From contig QMLL01000142.1 in assembly GCA_003646715.1 (NCBI GenBank), forward strand, positions 1 to 5,493: a stretch of 5,493 bases of DNA, given 5' to 3'. This document shows positions 5,414 to 5,493 of this stretch, piece by piece (within the stretch, counting starts at the first letter, position 1; the number at the start of each line of letters is the position of its first letter). This DNA is from Deltaproteobacteria bacterium. Lineage in GTDB: Bacteria; Desulfobacterota; Syntrophobacteria; B119-G9. The position numbers and the translations under genes are program-made. Below the pieces are notes generated by a model. That model searched no databases and was not told where the DNA came from. It worked only from the letters and a program-made list of their open reading frames with translations.

Positions 5414-5440
5414 TGGCCTGCTCAGCTTTTTTATTTTTCT
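5414..5440 (+). terminator. rnpB terminator formed by the 3' strand of P1 and a U-rich tract
   Basis: The 3' strand of P1, TGGCCTGCTCAGCTT (5414-5428), runs straight into TTTTTTATTTTT. No separate local hairpin is seen, so the GC-rich P1 helix itself probably serves as the terminator stem. Its 5' strand lies about 530 nt away, so termination may depend on prior folding of the RNA. Confidence 0.55.
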
Positions 5441-5493
5441 CCACTATTGGAACGCTACATAAATTAATTGTCATTTTGTATTCCATCATTTAA

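Larger units (their letters stand above)
4881..5430 (+). ncRNA. rnpB: RNase P RNA, class A, enlarged by two inserted structured repeats
   Basis: This is the catalytic RNA of RNase P, which trims the 5' leader of tRNA precursors. P1 is a perfect 15-bp helix between 4881-4895 (AAGCTGAGCAGGCCA) and 5414-5428. The P4 strands are GAGGAAAGTCCGGGC (4935-4949) and ACAGAACCCGGCTTAT (5399-5414). P2 pairs GGTGGTC with GACCATC; the conserved GGTAAGGGTGAAA (5121-5133), the ACCCGGAGCAAGACCAAATAGG stretch (about 5188-5211) and the GGGTAGG that contacts tRNA CCA (5244-5250) are all present. Layout with P18 and the P15-P17 region follows class A (compared from memory with E. coli). Length is about 550 nt against the usual 350-400; removing the two repeats leaves about 347 nt, a normal core. 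All core motifs are intact, so it should be functional. It is the only rnpB in view. Confidence 0.97.

Noticed and set aside
5441..5493. Tail of the window after rnpB
   Set aside because: It is AT-rich and too short to show a gene, promoter or repeat that I can support.

Overview
The window looks like a strictly anaerobic Clostridia-type bacterium (a Desulfotomaculum/Pelotomaculum-like relative is my best guess). The reasons are strong AGGAGG-type ribosome sites before almost every gene, a class A RNase P RNA, moderate GC in genes with AT-rich spacers, and acyl-CoA metabolism. Taxonomy cannot be settled from this sequence; a sulfate-reducing or syntrophic deltaproteobacterium remains possible.

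Left part (1-3483, minus strand): a tightly packed operon read right to left. Two class III (CaiB/BaiF) CoA-transferase subunits of 496 and 471 residues come first, overlapping by one base (TAATG). A 161-residue cysteine-rich protein of unknown function follows, then the first 20 codons of a further gene that leaves the window. Only the 471-residue subunit keeps the expected catalytic aspartate (Asp195); the 496-residue subunit has no Asp at that place. This suggests a heteromeric enzyme with one catalytic and one non-catalytic subunit. Paired class III subunits are known from anaerobic hydrocarbon pathways (benzylsuccinate BbsEF, naphthylmethylsuccinate BnsEF), but the substrate here cannot be read from the sequence.

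Middle (3484-4370): about 890 bases without a convincing gene. The part next to the operon is an unusual leader with three strong Shine-Dalgarno-like sequences and several very short ORFs. Further right are a palindrome, a short direct repeat and a perfect 12-bp inverted repeat, all possible regulatory sites.

Right part (4371-5493, plus strand): a 136-residue hotdog thioesterase of the 4-hydroxybenzoyl-CoA thioesterase type, then the RNase P RNA gene rnpB with a promoter and a terminator. The rnpB gene is the most striking item. It is about 550 nt long, roughly 200 nt more than usual, because two copies (102 and 101 nt, about 87% identical) of a structured element with 15-nt inverted-repeat ends sit at two peripheral positions, at P12 and at a P19-like position between P2 and P4.

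Together, the protein genes point to moving CoA onto an organic acid and releasing it again by hydrolysis, plausibly in anaerobic aromatic or hydrocarbon metabolism. rnpB is an unrelated housekeeping gene that has gained what looks like a mobile or duplicated RNA element.
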